A stretch of DNA of 64,000 nucleotides from the NCBI GenBank assembly GCA_009792885.1, contig WMCF01000006.1, positions 1 to 64,000 on the forward strand, given 5' to 3'. Position numbers and translations under genes: made by a program. Within the stretch, counting starts at the first letter, position 1. The number at the start of each line of letters is the position of its first letter. This DNA is from Eremophila alpestris peregrina. Lineage: Eukaryota > Chordata > Aves > Passeriformes > Alaudidae. Positions 61,201-64,000 of this stretch are shown here, in pieces. The notes beneath the pieces were generated by a model, which was given only the letters and a program-made list of their open reading frames with translations, had not been told where the DNA came from and ran no database searches.

Positions 61201-62455
61201 AATTTTATCTGTGGCTTGTAGCATAGAACATATGAACATGCTTTCCTCTGTTGCCTTTTCAGACTTTCTAGAAGTGATCAATAGACACCAAGAGTTCCTA
61301 AGCACAGCTTGAAACCACTTGACTGGTTTCAGGAAAACATCAAATCTTGCCTTTCAGATTTTCAGTGGTGAAGAACTTTGATGCTTCCATAGCTTTCCAC
61401 AAAGAAAAATGTGGCTTTTACTTCTAACCTTAATTTATCTATCTCCAGCTTTCACCTTGATATGTCATTGGCCACTAGACAGAATAGCCTTCTAGAATCA
61501 ATATCCTACCTCCGGGAGGTAGCTGTGACCCCTCTGATTTTCTCCTTGACAAGCTAAACAGCTTGTGATTTCTTAAGCTTTTCCCTGAGTGGCATGTTTC
61601 TCAACCTCCAGCTAACCCTGTGGTTTTCCTCTCAGCATTTCTCACTTTATTATGATCCTTCCTAAGACTTTATTCATAGGAACTGAGGCAGTGGTCTAAT
61701 AATAACAGAAAAAGGCATAATGCCCCTACTCAAACTGAGATTCCCTTCTTTAAATAAATATTCAAGGATCCCAGAGAAAATTTACAGAGATCTTGGGGTT
61801 TGCTACTTAATCAACATAGTTCAAATATTCTGGACAAACAGTGCATTTGTGCTCCATAGACAAACTGTATGACTCTGGAGCATTTCCCAGTCAAGAAATG
61901 ATAACAGCGCATTGACTTCCTTGATAATCCACCCCCATCATTTTTTTCTGCATCAGTGCTTTCTAGGATTAAATATTCTATCCTATAACTATGAATGTAT
62001 TTCTTCCCAGTGCTCCCTCCATAGTCAGTGGTGAGAAAAAACCGGACCTTCCAAATCACCCCAGCATGACTGCCTAAAACATCTGGGCTAGAGGGCCCTC
62101 TGATGGGAATCCAATTCTTCCCATGAACAACGAGAACCTGTGTGACTGGCTGACATCAGGCACTTCCAGAGGACTAAAATGAGGTGAGGTGGATGCCATA
62201 GGCACTGGGCAGTGCAGCCAGGGGCTATTTTAAAGCATAAGCTCTACCAGAGATCAGCTTTACACTTACATCCAGTATCTAAACATCTGTCTCAATATAT
62301 CACCAATGCTATAACTCACCCTATCGTTACCCAAAGTTTTTGTCATCTTCAAAAGTCAACAGTATTAGCTGCATTTTTCACAGGTCATTTTTGGAAATGT
62401 AAACCAATGCAGAAGTAAAAAATCAGCCTAAGTGGCACTCTCTTAAAGTGAATTT
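58291..62455. other. Unassigned block of about 4.2 kb
   Basis: A near-palindrome CTACCTCCGGGAGGTAG lies at 61506-61522 (8-base arms, 1-base centre). A-rich runs at 58710-58738. ORFs at 59122-59436 (-, 104 codons) and 60496-60765 (+, 89 codons, MPAVVQAREGKSEDW...) resemble nothing I know. Confidence 0.4.
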
Positions 62456-62740
62456 AATGATGTTTCCCTTTTTCATAAACATTTTTAAGCCTGCCATTTA
62501 AGAAGTTTTGAAAACATTTAGTATGCATGGCTTTCATTTCATATGATTCAAATCATGCAGTTCCAATTGATACATTATGAAAGCCATAATTGGATGCTAT
62601 TCTGCTTGTCAACCAGATTTCCAAGTTAGCATGATAAGATTTTCCAGGTTGATTGAAAATAATTAAATTATTTTCTTTTTAATTTCTATTAATTGAGTTT
62701 CATATCAACTGCAGACTTTTTTACTAGGATCCCAGTTGAG
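62456..62740. promoter_or_regulatory. Possible conserved non-coding element
   Basis: Repeat-free, non-coding and AT-rich, with clustered homeodomain and POU-like cores: ATTTCATATGATTCAAATCA near 62536, CCAATTGATACATTATGA near 62563, AATTAAATTATT near 62661 and TTAATTGAG near 62690. Judged by texture only. Confidence 0.28.
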
Positions 62741-64000
62741 CTGAGAAATCTATAATTACCTAGGTTATCACACTTATACATCAGTGTGTCCTTTTGTGCA
62801 GCAACCTTGATTTGCTATAGGTCTTCCTGTAGAAGCCACCTGATGATTTAAATTATCCTAAGCACTTAGAATGCAGATTAGCCAACGTGCTAGGATGTTT
62901 GCCAGAAAGTAAAGACCCAGAGATATGCTTATAAAGCTGTCTGAGTATAATCCAAACTTCTGTCTCTTTGACGGGGGTTCTATGACACCTTATTATAAAG
63001 ATACTTTTCTGGGTTTTAGTGGGTCTAGTGGTTTTCAAAGTGACCTAAGAAGCTGTAAGCAACCATCATTGGAATGCAGGCCTTTCCTCTAACAGTCTAC
63101 CAATGCATGTTACTTTTGCTTCTCTGTCCCAATATCTTTCTGTACACCTGTACATCAAATTGGAAAATCTGGGGGATTTTTTGATACTAAGACTAAAGTA
63201 AACATTTGATAATTCACAGAGCTAGGCCTCTGTTTTGGACCCCACAATGTTATTCCCATTTCTCTGACCTGAGAAAGAGACTTGCCTGTTCTGCTATAGA
63301 AATATTATTTTGCTTTTAGAACAAAGAGTGAAACCACCCCATGCTTTGTACAGGGAGAAACAGAGATGTACCCTGAGCATATGATAGGAGTTCTTCAGGG
63401 TTCCTCTTAGTATGTATCAAAGCACTGGTGGTGGAATCCACTTGCCTGTCTCCACCACTGTCTAGTTTATGAGGCCTCATGCTGTTTTGCTTGAGAATTC
63501 TCTAAGCAACCATGTGTCTCGGCTACCTAAACAGGAATTTCGTCTTATGTACCACAACAGTATGTACTCTTAAAAAAAAGAAAGGAAAAAAACCCAACCA
63601 AACAAACCTCACTTCTATGCCTTGGTCAGCTTGATGAAGTTTAAACTTACAGTCTCTATCAAGCCAAGGGAGCGTGTCAGCCAAACAGCTGTGGAGTGTT
63701 TAAGGCAAAAGCCTCTTTTACTCTTCGTTAAAGTTGGACCTTTGCAGCCAGGGAGGCATGGGGCCAGAGAGACTCTGTCTCTAGACCCAGGTCTTGGGAA
63801 GATCTATGAATTTTATATAAGCAAATTTATGTGGATGAAATTGAATACAGAAAGAGTAACAGCCTTGGAAATAGTGCCATTTCTTGACTGAACTGTGCAA
63901 CTGCTCAGATACTGTCAAAACACCTTTTATCTGACTTTTGGCTGGAAGGTAATCTGTCCTTCTTTCTCTTTCACCTTAAAATGGCCACTTATCCAAAGAG
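62741..64000. other. Unassigned sequence, possible old LTR piece at the end
   Basis: No gene recognised. About 63622-63891 is an 89-codon open frame with a GTTTAAGGCAAAAGCCTCTT segment that vaguely recalls bird ERV LTRs. I could not match ends or a family, so it is left unassigned. Confidence 0.35.

Noticed and set aside
63622..63891. Possible fragment of a bird ERV LTR
   Set aside because: Only one GGCAAAAGCCTCTT-type word is suggestive; no TG...CA ends or target duplication found.
1..64000. CRISPR arrays, operons, tRNA, rRNA, prophage or other prokaryotic systems
   Set aside because: Base composition, CR1 and ERV repeats, and lack of dense coding sequence show vertebrate nuclear DNA. No regularly spaced repeat array or RNA-gene fold was seen.

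Overview
This window looks like a gene-poor, AT-rich stretch of an avian nuclear genome. Two things point to a bird: many 5'-truncated CR1 LINEs, some ending in the ATTCTATG-type 3' tail, and two solo LTRs of bird endogenous-retrovirus types. The LTR at 28051-29138 resembles one I recall from songbird genomes, so a passerine is most likely. I see no rRNA, tRNA, CRISPR array, operon or complete protein-coding gene. Nearly all open reading frames are short and uninformative, or lie inside LINE or LTR sequence. The window is either a gene desert or part of a very long intron.

Layout, left to right: a CR1 3' fragment (548-1236, +); a degraded solo LTR (2406-2916, -); a repeat-free block ending in an exon-like segment (4600-5745; exon-like 5679-5732); a 49-base T run (6306-6354); a long, heavily decayed CR1/L3-like LINE (about 6850-8350, +); small CR1 tails (10008-10198, +; 15121-15275, -); a T/G-rich tract with a nearby G run (17331-17516; 17792-17814); a block that reads like a conserved non-coding element, followed by a GAAA microsatellite (23050-23560; 23723-23774); a 1.09 kb solo LTR with a CpG-rich core and two CTCF-like motifs (28051-29138); an old LINE tail (32930-33190, -); two oppositely oriented CR1 copies (36100-37160, -; 37520-37880, +); an old LINE reverse-transcriptase relic (39570-40020, -); further CR1 tails (44045-44460, -; 47855-48200, -); a TCAC microsatellite (49950-49996); a CR1 copy that has lost its reverse-transcriptase region (50805-51720, -); a second CNE-like block (54850-55210); an unassigned 168-codon ORF (55857-56363); a CR1 copy with an intact 3' tail (57500-58290, +); and a third CNE-like block (62456-62740).

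No genes here work together as a system. I did not find a new system. The observations most worth checking are the exon-like segment at 5679-5732, the CTCF-like motifs in the LTR, the internally deleted CR1, the three CNE-like blocks, and the ancient LINE relics, which are too decayed to leave useful ORFs. Family assignments rest on my recall of avian repeat sequences and were not checked against a database.
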